Shown: in pieces, positions 32,812 to 40,229 of the stretch
Position numbering within the stretch: position 1 is the stretch's first letter
How the letters are laid out: each line of letters starts with the position of its first letter
Assembly: GCA_944323775.1 (NCBI GenBank)
Contig: CALUTT010000016.1
Location: 1-62,331, forward strand
Direction: 5' to 3'
DNA from: an uncultured Bacteroidales bacterium
Lineage (GTDB): Bacteria; Bacteroidota; Bacteroidia; Bacteroidales; UBA932
DNA: 62,331 bases
Notes under the pieces: model-generated
The model's input: the letters and a program-made list of their open reading frames with translations, nothing else
The model's database searches: none
Told to the model about the DNA's origin: nothing
Program-made: the position numbers and the translations under genes

Positions 32812-32908
32812 CATACGAAAAAGGCACCTGCGGTGAACCGTAAGTGCCTGATTTTCATTTTGTGGGAGCTGAGGGAGTCGAACCCCCGACCCTCTGCTTG
32901 TAAGGCAG
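32812..32908 (-). repeat. right 97-bp att repeat (within intact tRNA-Val)
   Basis: Identical to 25543-25639. It comprises the tRNA 3' part (32863-32908) and its downstream terminator. Integration here keeps the tRNA whole because the element supplies the same 3' sequence. Confidence 0.95.
32817..32849 (-). terminator. terminator of tRNA-Val
   Basis: Minus strand AGGCAC...GTGCCT hairpin with inner ACGG/CCGC pairing, followed by TTTTTC. An exact copy lies in the left att repeat, where it may insulate the element's last gene. Confidence 0.75.
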
Positions 32909-32937
32909 ACGCTCTGAACCAACTGAGCTAAGCTCCC
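32863..32937 (-). tRNA. tRNA-Val (anticodon UAC), integration target
   Basis: Acceptor GGGAGCT pairs with AGCTCCC, discriminator A at 32863. Anticodon stem TCTGC/GCAGA closes the loop CTTACAA, anticodon TAC (32900-32902 on the plus strand). T-arm GGGGGTTCGAACCCC. CCA is not encoded. The 3' 46 nt belong to the att repeat. Confidence 0.97.
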
Positions 32938-32966
32938 GAGCAACCCTTGCTGTTTGCTTGGGATCA

Positions 32967-32997
32967 CAAAGGTACAACAATTTTTACAAACACCAAA
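32967..32997 (-). promoter_or_regulatory. tRNA-Val promoter
   Basis: Minus strand TTTG (32994-32997), 19 bases, TACCTTTG (32967-32974): perfect consensus and spacing, 29 bases before the tRNA. Confidence 0.85.
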
Positions 32998-33078
32998 TTT
33001 TTTTTGACTTTTTTCAAGAAAATTTGCAATCTTTGCATTGATGTATTCTTCCGCAAGGTTTAGGGTACACCACTGTCC

Positions 33079-33473
33079 GGGGATGTTCTGGTTTTGACAG
33101 CACCGATTTTGGACAGTAAGCACGCCGGGAGTTGCAGGCTGGCCCGTTAATCCCAACCTCCAAGCCATAACTGGCAACTACAATTACTCATACGCTTGCT
33201 AGTCTCCAAGAGACATGGCATCAATCAGGTCCGCCAAGGCTGCGGAACTGACGTATATCCCTCCAGCTTTAGGCCGGTTCAGTCTGGACAAAGGGGTATC
33301 ATCAAAACCGGATGCAGGAGACAGACGCCTCTAAGTCTCCCCAAGATTCAAGAGGATAAGTCAGGGCTGGCCCGTCTTCCGGCAGGCCATGATCGAAAAC
33401 CAAAGGAAGAATAAGCGTGTAGAAAGCTGTTTGGGACGATGTTTGGACGAGGGTTCGAATCCCTCCATCTCCA
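33079..33473 (+). ncRNA. ssrA: tmRNA (transfer-messenger RNA)
   Basis: The 5' end GGGGATGTTCTGGTTTTGAC and 3' end GGTTCGAATCCCTCCATCTCC + A are the hallmark tRNA-like halves of tmRNA; GGGGATG pairs with CATCTCC. Length is about 395 nt. The likely tag frame starts after CATAACT and reads GNYNYSYAC then TAG (about 33172-33211). tmRNA rescues stalled ribosomes and marks the nascent chain for proteolysis. CCA is not encoded. The 5' flank has no fully consensus promoter. Confidence 0.96.
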
Positions 33474-33491
33474 CACAGGCAGACCATGCCG

Positions 33492-34400
33492 CTAAAGATC
33501 GAGGAATCTCAGACCGGCGGAATGGGCGTCAATCTCAAGACGCACTCTCGAGCCCTCGACAAGAGGATAGTTCCGGCTTCCGTGCCCGGCAGGGAAAGAA
33601 CATGCGAGAGGCACTCCCAGTCCTGCCGTAACTGAAAGAAGCATTCTTTCCACTGACCCGAAACCGAACTCGTCGGCACAGTCCGTAAATTCGCCGAGCA
33701 CAATCCCCCTCACCCTCTTCATCACACCGTGCAGCGCCAGGCTGTTCATCATTCGGTCAATGTTTCTTGCCGGCTCGCCAATATCCTCTATGAAAAGTAC
33801 GATATCCCCGAAACCGGAAAACATGTCGTAGGCTGTTCCGACGAGAGGTGTCAGCGTGGCGAGATTCCCGCCAAGCAGCACTCCTTCTGCCGCTCCGCTG
33901 CGGCATTCAAGTTCTGAAGTCCACTGATATTCAGGGACAGTTCCGCACAGCAGGCCACATGTAAGGCGGACTGATTCCGCATCGGAGGCCGCGGCTAGCG
34001 AAGATCCCATAAGTGAGTGGAGGCTCATGACTCCGCAAGCCACACTGGCACTGTGGAGACAGGTGATATCGCTGTAGCCGAGCATCCACTTCGGATTGTC
34101 TTCAAACATGTGCGCGGGGAGTGAACCGAGAAGCTGGATGGCACCGTAGCCGCCCCTTGAAGCCATCACTGCTGCGGCATCAGGATTGGAGAAGGCCCAT
34201 TCAAGCTGCCTGGCGCGCGACTCGGGGGTCCCGGCGTAAAGTCCCTCATGGATATCTTCCGCTCCGGGAGCAGGCAACGGTACGAAACCCATGGAACGCA
34301 CGGCCTCCAGCGAAGCGGCGAATTCTCCGTCATCGAGGTGGTATGAAGGAGACACAACAGCAATCCCGTCTCCCTTCGATATGTAATCAGGCCTGATCAT
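33492..34400 (-). CDS. ldcA: LD-carboxypeptidase (muramoyltetrapeptide carboxypeptidase), S66 family
   Basis: A 302-residue cytoplasmic serine peptidase that removes the terminal D-Ala from tetrapeptide muropeptides during cell-wall recycling. VMASRGGYGAIQLLGSL and WMLGYSDITCL (nucleophile serine) are the family signatures, and FPAGHGSRNYPL carries the catalytic histidine near the C-terminus. It overlaps the phosphatase gene by ATGA, so both are in one transcript. Fits with the AmpG/NamZ recycling genes further along the window. Confidence 0.93.
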   Translation of the reverse strand: MIRPDYISKGDGIAVVSPSYHLDDGEFAASLEAVRSMGFVPLPAPGAEDIHEGLYAGTPESRARQLEWAFSNPDAAAVMASRGGYGAIQLLGSLPAHMFEDNPKWMLGYSDITCLHSASVACGVMSLHSLMGSSLAAASDAESVRLTCGLLCGTVPEYQWTSELECRSGAAEGVLLGGNLATLTPLVGTAYDMFSGFGDIVLFIEDIGEPARNIDRMMNSLALHGVMKRVRGIVLGEFTDCADEFGFGSVERMLLSVTAGLGVPLACSFPAGHGSRNYPLVEGSRVRLEIDAHSAGLRFLDL

Positions 34401-34843
34401 ACAAGCATGGACTCACAGGCCCTGAGAATATCCTGAAACGCAGTCTCGAAGTCTCCGGTATACCACGGATCGGCGACGTCCCGGCCTTCTCCGGCATATG
34501 ACATCATAAGGTGAACCTTGCCGTCGGGATCCCCGCCAGTAATGGAAAGCAGACGTCTGACATTGCTGGAGTCCATGCATACCAGACGGTCAAAACGCGA
34601 ATAGTCCGACGGCTGCACCTTGCGCGCCGTCTTGTCAGGGTCGAACCATACTCCATGTTGCGAGAGGCAGCGCCTGGCCGGAGGATAGATATGGCTGCCT
34701 ATCTCTTCCGACGACACGGCGGCTGATTCTATATAGTATTCATCTTCCACTCCTCTGGACTTGACCAGAGCCTTCATTATGAACTCGGCCATAGGGCTGC
34801 GGCATATGTTGCCGTGGCACACGAACAGTATTCTCTTAACCAT
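34397..34843 (-). CDS. low-molecular-weight protein-tyrosine phosphatase
   Basis: A 148-residue LMW-PTP. The active-site loop FVCHGNICRSPMAEF (C-x5-R) is at residues 7-21, and the general acid aspartate is in VADPWYTGDF. It dephosphorylates phosphotyrosine proteins or small phosphoesters. The start at 34843 gives MVKRILFVCHGN and lies 4 bases after a TATATTTG box, so the message is probably leaderless; a frame extension of six codons is not family-like and would run into the box. Cotranscribed with ldcA. Confidence 0.93.
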   Translation of the reverse strand: MVKRILFVCHGNICRSPMAEFIMKALVKSRGVEDEYYIESAAVSSEEIGSHIYPPARRCLSQHGVWFDPDKTARKVQPSDYSRFDRLVCMDSSNVRRLLSITGGDPDGKVHLMMSYAGEGRDVADPWYTGDFETAFQDILRACESMLV

Positions 34844-34847
34844 GGTA

Positions 34848-34855
34848 CAAATATA
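34848..34855 (-). promoter_or_regulatory. -7 box of the phosphatase-ldcA operon, leaderless spacing
   Basis: TATATTTG on the minus strand, then TACC and ATG. Transcription should begin at or within a base or two of the start codon. No clear -33 TTTG at 19 bases. Confidence 0.6.
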
Positions 34856-34941
34856 CTCCAAATATGGAAAAAAGTCCTCCTGACGTGCAACAGACCAGAC
34901 CTCGCATGCATCTAAGAGTCAAAAACATGGAGGAGAACGAC

Positions 34942-35040
34942 ATGAGAAATTTCTTTTTGGCCATAGCTTCTATAGTCAGGTTCTTCGCACTCGACATACC
35001 CGAGATGAAAGAATCACACACACAAGGTGCCGCCGCATAG
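34942..35040 (+). CDS. 32-aa single-helix membrane peptide
   Basis: ATG at 34942, eight bases after a strong GGAGGAG, the best ribosome-binding site in this region, and TAG at 35038-35040. The peptide starts MRNFFLAIASIVRFFALDIP, a hydrophobic helix, and ends EMKESHTQGAAA. An in-frame ATG at 34864 would give 58 residues but lacks a binding site. A strong terminator follows 23 bases later, so the locus is a separate short transcript. No family recognised; it could be a small membrane regulator or a type I toxin-like peptide. Confidence 0.55.
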   Translation: MRNFFLAIASIVRFFALDIPEMKESHTQGAAA

Positions 35041-35062
35041 GAAGCATCTACATCAGAGACAG

Positions 35063-35100
35063 AAGGTTGCATCCTGTATTACGGATGCAACCTTTTTTTT
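35063..35100 (+). terminator. Rho-independent terminator of the small peptide gene
   Basis: AAGGTTGCATCC (35063-35074) pairs perfectly with GGATGCAACCTT (35083-35094), then a run of T. Confidence 0.92.
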
Positions 35101-35106
35101 AATATT

Positions 35107-35138
35107 TTTGTGTAATTCGGAATTTGTTATTATCTTGC
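35107..35138 (+). promoter_or_regulatory. possible promoter of the Hc1-like gene
   Basis: TTTG (35107-35110), 20 bases, TATCTTGC (35131-35138), close to but not fully TAnnTTTG. It implies a leader of about 40 bases before the ATG at 35183. Confidence 0.45.
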
Positions 35139-35182
35139 AGCGCTTAATTGATTATCAGTTAATATTCTAAATAAAAATCACA

Positions 35183-35359
35183 ATGGAAGATCTCGTAAAA
35201 AAGATTAAAGAGAGCATGGACCTCTTTGTTGTCAATGCCGAGGCACAGGTTTCTAAGAACAACAAGGCAGCCGGAGCCCGTGCCCGCAAAGCTGCCCTTG
35301 AGCTTATGAAAGACCTCAAAGAGTTCCGCAAAGTTTCCGTGGAAGAGTCAAAGAAATAG
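35183..35359 (+). CDS. histone H1-like Hc1-family DNA-binding protein
   Basis: A 58-residue basic protein below common ORF cut-offs. The sequence (MEDLVKKIKESMDLF, AQVSKNNKAAGARARKAAL, ELMKDLKEFRKVSVEESKK) matches the short Hc1-like proteins conserved in Bacteroidota: two helices with a basic, alanine-rich middle. Probably binds DNA non-specifically as a nucleoid protein. It has its own promoter region and a downstream terminator. Confidence 0.85.
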   Translation: MEDLVKKIKESMDLFVVNAEAQVSKNNKAAGARARKAALELMKDLKEFRKVSVEESKK

Positions 35360-35445
35360 TTTTCTTTAAAATTTTACGTTTTCATGCAACAAAACCTTTA
35401 GCCCCCGCATCTATGCAGTAGGTTTAGGTTTTAGTACACGTCTAA

Positions 35446-35486
35446 GGGTTGGCTGCCGTGAGGTAGTCAGCCCCTTGTTTTTTTCG
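35446..35486 (+). terminator. terminator after the Hc1-like gene
   Basis: Imperfect hairpin GGGTTGGCTGCC (35446-35457) with GGTAGTCAGCCC (35462-35473), mostly G-C pairs with some G-T wobbles, then CTTGTTTTTTT. Confidence 0.75.
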
Positions 35487-35525
35487 TTTTTTTTGCCTAA
35501 ATCGCAACGGCAAGACGTGTTCTAT

Positions 35526-37241
35526 ATGGTTTGTCCCATTGTGATATTGCTGTCCGTTTTCAGGATGGTCGTGATACCGGCCCAGTTTGAAGGACTGCCG
35601 TTCACCTGCACCTCAAGCGAGCTTGAAGAGCGGGTGGCCGAGGCGGAGCGCTACTTCAACGACCAGGAGGACGGGACGGTCCAGTACAGTTTCACCCTCG
35701 CACCGGTCGTCACGCTCCCCTATGATGTATCCCACTACGGCACCAACTATTCTGACCGCAAGGATGTCCTCCTGCACGAAGCCGTCAGGCTGGCATGCTC
35801 GCTGAGCAGGCAGAACGTCGATTTCTCCCTGTACGACAATGATTCCGATTCCGAGGCCGACAATGTGTTCATAATCTTTGCCGGGCCCAGCGAAGCCGAC
35901 GGTGCAGGCGCGCAGTACATCTGGCCGCAGCACTCGAGCCTTGAGGACAACGGAGGGACACTCTCGGTAAACGGAATCATGATAAACAAATACTCGGTAT
36001 GTACGGAACTGTGTTCGGACGCAGGTGCAGACCCGAGACCGGCCGGCATAGGTACGTTCTGCCATGAATTCGCCCATTATCTCGGACTCCCTGACTTGTA
36101 TGACTCGGATCTCGGGGGGAGCGGAGGCCTGTCACCAGGACTCTACGGCACGGGTCTGATGGACACCGGCTTCACGAAGGAAGACGGGAACTGCCCGCCG
36201 AACTTCAGTGCCGTAGACCTTGACATACTCGGAAAAGGGACCTGCACCATGCTTGCCAAAGGCAAAGTCACACTGTATCCCGTAAACAAAGGCGGAACTT
36301 ACCTGAAGCTGCAGAATCCGGAAGAGGAAAACGAATACTTCCTGCTAGAATGCAGGAATGCCAGCGGATGGGACAGCCTGATCGGAGGCAGCGGACTTGT
36401 GATATACCACATCGACAAATCGGAGAACGATGCCGGATATTCCGACTATTTCAAGAGGGAGGTCAGCGCCAGGGAAAGGTGGGACAACAACGAGATAAAC
36501 TGCGCACCGGGATTCGAATGCGCATATCCTGTGACTGTCGCTGACTCTGAAGACGGGACAGAGAGCATCTTCCTTCCTGAAGGAGGCACAACGGTGTTCG
36601 GTCAGGATTCAGGCGCGTCATTTACCTTCCACACAGGCTACAGGGCACCTCTGGTATTGCACGGAATACAGCTCCAGGAAGACGGAGCGGTATGTTTCAA
36701 CGTCATGGAACCGATTGCCGTCAGCTACAGTGCCGTATACCAGGACGCCGCCATAGTCGGCTGGACCATTGACGATTCGATTCTCGGGAAAGAAGAAGGC
36801 TACACGGTAAGCTGGACTGACTCAGAGACACGCGGAAGCCTTGATCTTCCCTCAGGCAGCAGAAGCTGCACGATAGAAGGCCTGACACCCCAGACTGCAT
36901 ACACTGTAAGCATATCACTCAAGCTCGATGATGTCAGCTATACGGTAAACACCTCTCTCGAGACAAGATTCCGCAGCAACTCCACGTCACCGTTCATATA
37001 CCTCGAATCCGGGGACGGGAAACGCAATTCTGACGGAAGTTTCAGATACGGGGCGAAAATCCCTCTCCGGCTGTTCAATGTCTCAAAGGCGTACAGCGTC
37101 GAATGGTTCTTCAACGGCAGGCCCGTGACGACAGGGGCCGACGGATTCCTCACACTGACTGAATCCGGCACTCTGAGAGCCGAGATCAGCTTCGAGGACT
37201 CCGAGCATATGTGCATAATAAAGGAAATATACCTGAAGTGA
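35526..37241 (+). CDS. M6-family metalloprotease with C-terminal Fn3-like region
   Basis: A 571-residue secreted or anchored protease of the immune inhibitor A (M6) type. FCHEFAHYLGLPDLYD (about residue 180) is the zinc site HExxHxxGxxD, followed by the GTGLMDTG Met-turn-like segment. Residues about 400-490 look like a fibronectin III-type domain (GLTPQTAYTVSIS). Only a short hydrophobic stretch precedes the catalytic domain and no prodomain is visible, unlike most M6 proteins. A TTG at 35475 in the same frame would add 17 residues but overlaps the preceding terminator. Followed by an overlapping lipoprotein gene. Confidence 0.8.
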   Translation: MVCPIVILLSVFRMVVIPAQFEGLPFTCTSSELEERVAEAERYFNDQEDGTVQYSFTLAPVVTLPYDVSHYGTNYSDRKDVLLHEAVRLACSLSRQNVDFSLYDNDSDSEADNVFIIFAGPSEADGAGAQYIWPQHSSLEDNGGTLSVNGIMINKYSVCTELCSDAGADPRPAGIGTFCHEFAHYLGLPDLYDSDLGGSGGLSPGLYGTGLMDTGFTKEDGNCPPNFSAVDLDILGKGTCTMLAKGKVTLYPVNKGGTYLKLQNPEEENEYFLLECRNASGWDSLIGGSGLVIYHIDKSENDAGYSDYFKREVSARERWDNNEINCAPGFECAYPVTVADSEDGTESIFLPEGGTTVFGQDSGASFTFHTGYRAPLVLHGIQLQEDGAVCFNVMEPIAVSYSAVYQDAAIVGWTIDDSILGKEEGYTVSWTDSETRGSLDLPSGSRSCTIEGLTPQTAYTVSISLKLDDVSYTVNTSLETRFRSNSTSPFIYLESGDGKRNSDGSFRYGAKIPLRLFNVSKAYSVEWFFNGRPVTTGADGFLTLTESGTLRAEISFEDSEHMCIIKEIYLK

Positions 37242-37645
37242 GACACGTTCCGTTCATACTCTTGTGCCTGGCAATATGTGCCGGCATGTGTTCATGCAAC
37301 AAGAACAGGCTTGCAAACGCATTCACGGAAAGCAATGAACTGCGTCTGCAGATAGGCAGCAACGTTCAGTTCAGATACACCGCCCTGGACTGCCAGATGT
37401 CATTCAACTCTTCCACTCTGGAGTTCATGGCTTTCAACGACAGCATGGCGGACTACTACTCGATCAAGCTCTCGGAAATTCCCGTGTCGGTCGGCCAGGC
37501 CGTATACGGCAATCTCGTCTGGACGACGAGGACGGACGTACTCAGCAGAAACAATGTCGCCTTCGAAACAACAAGAATCGAAGGCGACAGAATATGGCTC
37601 TGGAGCAACTCCGCAAGAATCGGAGTCAGCCTGCAGATACTTTAG
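37238..37645 (+). CDS. small lipoprotein cotranscribed with the M6 protease, unknown
   Basis: From a GTG that overlaps the protease stop (GTGA), a 135-residue lipoprotein: VRHVPFILLCLAICAGMCSC with the lipobox cysteine near residue 20. An ATG at 37211 in frame would instead put the protein 31 bases into the protease gene. The body is a single beta-rich domain without recognised motif (ends WLWSNSARIGVSLQIL). Coupling suggests it assists or inhibits the protease. Its 3' end overlaps tpiA by 4 bases, convergent. Confidence 0.65.
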   Translation: MRHVPFILLCLAICAGMCSCNKNRLANAFTESNELRLQIGSNVQFRYTALDCQMSFNSSTLEFMAFNDSMADYYSIKLSEIPVSVGQAVYGNLVWTTRTDVLSRNNVAFETTRIEGDRIWLWSNSARIGVSLQIL

Positions 37646-38403
37646 GCCTGGAATGACTTTGCGATACTGATAAAGTCGGCAGCCTTGAGCGCCGCTCCAC
37701 CGATCAGGCCTCCGTCAATGTCCGGCTGGGCGAAAAGCTCGGCGGCATTTGAAGGCTTGCAGGATCCGCCGTAGAGTATGGTAACACCGTCGGCAGCCTC
37801 GGCCCCGAACTTGTCGGCAATCACCTTGCGGATATAGGCATGGATCTCCTCGGCCTGCGCAGCGGTAGCGGTCTTTCCGGTACCGATGGCCCATACAGGC
37901 TCGTAAGCGACGATGACGTGCTTGAGGTCTTCAGCGGTGAAGTTGTACAGGACATTCTTTATCTGTGCAGCGCATACGTCGAAGTGCTTTCCGGCCTCGC
38001 GCTCCTCAAGATTCTCTCCTACGCACAGGATGACACCCAGTCCGGCGGCAAGAGCCAGCCTGGTCTTCTCCACGAGCTTCTCGTCAGTCTCTCCGTAATA
38101 CTGGCGACGCTCTGAATGTCCGAGGATAGTCCACTTGCACCCTACGGCCTTGAGCATGTCCACGGAAACTTCTCCGGTATATGCTCCGCTGACATGGTCA
38201 GCACAGTTCTGAGCCGAGAGTTCGACCCTGGATCCGGCAAGAGCCTTGTTCACAGCACACAGGTGTGTGAAAGGAGGCGCAACGATGAGTCCGATCTCTG
38301 CGGGGACTTCAGCAGAGAGTTCCGCAACCTGCTTGGCCAGTTCTACTCCGTCAGGCTTCGTGGTATTCATCTTCCAGTTGCCTGCGACAATTTTTCTTCT
38401 CAT
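37642..38403 (-). CDS. tpiA: triosephosphate isomerase
   Basis: A 253-residue glycolytic enzyme that interconverts dihydroxyacetone phosphate and glyceraldehyde 3-phosphate. N-terminal AGNWKMN (catalytic lysine), ILGHSERRQYYGE (catalytic histidine), VAYEPVWAIGTGKTAT (catalytic glutamate and loop 6) and YGGSCKPSNA are all present. Full length. Transcribed alone, convergent with the small lipoprotein gene. Confidence 0.98.
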   Translation of the reverse strand: MRRKIVAGNWKMNTTKPDGVELAKQVAELSAEVPAEIGLIVAPPFTHLCAVNKALAGSRVELSAQNCADHVSGAYTGEVSVDMLKAVGCKWTILGHSERRQYYGETDEKLVEKTRLALAAGLGVILCVGENLEEREAGKHFDVCAAQIKNVLYNFTAEDLKHVIVAYEPVWAIGTGKTATAAQAEEIHAYIRKVIADKFGAEAADGVTILYGGSCKPSNAAELFAQPDIDGGLIGGAALKAADFISIAKSFQA

Positions 38404-38584
38404 GGTGTTCTATAAAAATAAGTTCAACTTCTTGACTTTCCGTAAAACGGGACACAAATTTCGTCATTATTTATGAAACGAGCAAATAATATGTCAGGCG
38501 TTTCCTTGCCTGCGCAAGTATTGTATCGGATTCAAAAAATGAGTATTTTCGCATCTTGTACAACAGCTAATAAACAAACGCAAA

Positions 38585-39877
38585 ATGAAGAATTTTGTTG
38601 AGGAACTCAGATGGAGAGGCATGATCCAGGACATCATGCCGGGAACGGAAGAAGAGCTCATGAAAGGTCCGGCTTCGGCATACGTAGGCATCGACCCCAC
38701 GGGGGATTCACTTCATATCGGACACCTTGTAAGTATAATGATACTCAAGCATTTTCAGGCCTGCGGGCACAAGCCTTTCGCACTTGTAGGAGGCGCGACG
38801 GGCATGATAGGAGACCCGTCCATGAAGAGCCAGGAGAGGAATCTTCTTGACGAACAGACGCTTGCACACAATGTCAAATGCATTAAGGAGCAGCTGTCCA
38901 AGTTCCTCGATTTCGGGTCCGACGCGCCGAACAGGGCCGAGCTCGTAAACAACTATGACTGGATGAAAGACTACAGTTTCATAGACTTCACGAGGGATAT
39001 AGGCAAGCTTATCACGGTCAACTACATGATGAGCAAGGATTCCGTGAAGAAAAGGCTGAGCAGAGAATCCACCGAAGGCATGTCGTTCACGGAATTCACC
39101 TATCAGCTCCTGCAGGGATACGACTTCCTCTACCTGTACACTCACCGCGGCGTGAAGCTGCAGCTTGGAGGAGCCGACCAGTGGGGCAACATCACTACCG
39201 GTACGGAGCTCATACGCCGTACCTGCCAGGGAGAGGCCTTCGCCCTCACCTGCCCGCTGATAAAGAAAGCGGACGGAGGCAAGTTCGGAAAGACTGAAAA
39301 AGGCAACATCTGGCTTGATCCCGCAAAGACATCCCCTTACCAGTTCTACCAGTTCTGGCTCAACGTGAGCGACGAGGATGCCGAGAAATACATCAAGATC
39401 TTCACCCTTCTGGACAGGGCGACGATCGAAGAGGCGATCGCATCACACAGACAGTGCCCTGAGAAGCGTGAACTGCAGAAACTTCTCGCCAGGGAGGTCA
39501 CCACAATGGTACACGGAGCCGCAGAATACGAAACCGCGGTGAAGGCTTCAGGAATGCTGTTCGGCAAGGCTACAACGGAAGACCTGCGGGCTCTGGACGA
39601 GAAGACTTTCCTTGCAGTCTTCGACGGCGTGCCGACGTTCACGATAGAACGGGGCAAGCTGCCGATGGGAATACTAGATGTCCTCGCCGTAGAGACGGCG
39701 ATATTCCCCTCCAAGGGCGCAGCCAGGAAGATGATCCAGCAGAACGGACTGAGCATCAACAAGCAGAAGTTCACGGATCCCGCCGGAACCCTCTCATGTG
39801 AGGACATAATAAACGGCAAGTACATACTTGTCCAGAAAGGGAAGAAGGACTATTATATAATCGTCGTAAATGGATAA
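38585..39877 (+). CDS. tyrS: tyrosyl-tRNA synthetase
   Basis: A 430-residue class Ic synthetase charging tRNA-Tyr. The HIGH-type motif is in [11 protein letters not shown], the tyrosine-binding [12 protein letters not shown] and GGADQWGNI segments follow, and the KMSKS-type loop reads [12 protein letters not shown]-terminal S4 domain (residues 360-430) binds tRNA. A weak promoter (TTG, 20 bases, TATTTTCG ending at 38551) lies upstream. Its end overlaps rbfA by 8 bases. Confidence 0.98.
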   Translation: MKNFVEELRWRGMIQDIMPGTEEELMKGPASAYVGIDPTGDSLHIGHLVSIMILKHFQACGHKPFALVGGATGMIGDPSMKSQERNLLDEQTLAHNVKCIKEQLSKFLDFGSDAPNRAELVNNYDWMKDYSFIDFTRDIGKLITVNYMMSKDSVKKRLSRESTEGMSFTEFTYQLLQGYDFLYLYTHRGVKLQLGGADQWGNITTGTELIRRTCQGEAFALTCPLIKKADGGKFGKTEKGNIWLDPAKTSPYQFYQFWLNVSDEDAEKYIKIFTLLDRATIEEAIASHRQCPEKRELQKLLAREVTTMVHGAAEYETAVKASGMLFGKATTEDLRALDEKTFLAVFDGVPTFTIERGKLPMGILDVLAVETAIFPSKGAARKMIQQNGLSINKQKFTDPAGTLSCEDIINGKYILVQKGKKDYYIIVVNG

Positions 39878-40217
39878 GCCTGCAAGTACCAGACAGCTCA
39901 AGGTCGCCAGGGAGATACAGCGCGACCTTGCCGAGATCATCAGGAGCAAGGGCATGGCCGCGTTCGGAGGAGCGATGGTCACCGTCAGCGAGGTGAGGAT
40001 AAGCCCTGACCTGAGCATCGCCAAGGTTTACGTCAGCATTTTTCCTTCCGGCAAGGCCGGTGCGGTGCTGTCCGCCCTGGAACAGGGCAAAAAAGGCATC
40101 AGGGGCGAGCTCGGTCACAAGGTGGCCTCTCAGCTCAGGATTGTGCCTGAGCTGGACTTCTACCACGACACCAGCCTGGACTATGCCGAACATATCGAAG
40201 AACTGCTGAAAAAATAG
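39870..40217 (+). CDS. rbfA: ribosome-binding factor A
   Basis: A 115-residue KH-like protein that matures the 30S subunit. [19 protein letters not shown] is the RbfA entry helix and [15 protein letters not shown] the conserved strand, followed by [22 protein letters not shown] in parts. It overlaps tyrS and is followed 12 bases on by the permease gene, so the three are likely cotranscribed. Confidence 0.96.
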   Translation: MDKPASTRQLKVAREIQRDLAEIIRSKGMAAFGGAMVTVSEVRISPDLSIAKVYVSIFPSGKAGAVLSALEQGKKGIRGELGHKVASQLRIVPELDFYHDTSLDYAEHIEELLKK

Positions 40218-40229
40218 GGAGCCTCCTGA

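Larger units (their letters stand above)
25543..32908. mobile_element. integrated element in tRNA-Val, 7,269 bp from repeat to repeat
   Basis: Bounded by two identical 97-bp direct repeats (25543-25639 and 32812-32908) that contain the 3' part of tRNA-Val plus its terminator. The intact tRNA is at the right end, directly beside the integrase gene, the usual layout for tRNA-targeted tyrosine-recombinase elements. Inside are: integrase, hicAB, a damaged CI/LexA-like repressor locus, a decayed gene, a 57-aa ORF, an SDH-type serine protease, a GHKL ATPase and a STAS-like protein. No capsid, tail, relaxase, replication or transposase gene is seen. Base composition is visibly AT-richer than the flanks. 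It resembles a cargo-carrying satellite or genomic island. Confidence 0.9.

Noticed and set aside
34836-35072. Minus-strand ORF of 78 codons over the small peptide gene
   Set aside because: It overlaps the phosphatase promoter and start, and has no binding site; the plus-strand 32-aa ORF has a strong Shine-Dalgarno sequence and terminator.
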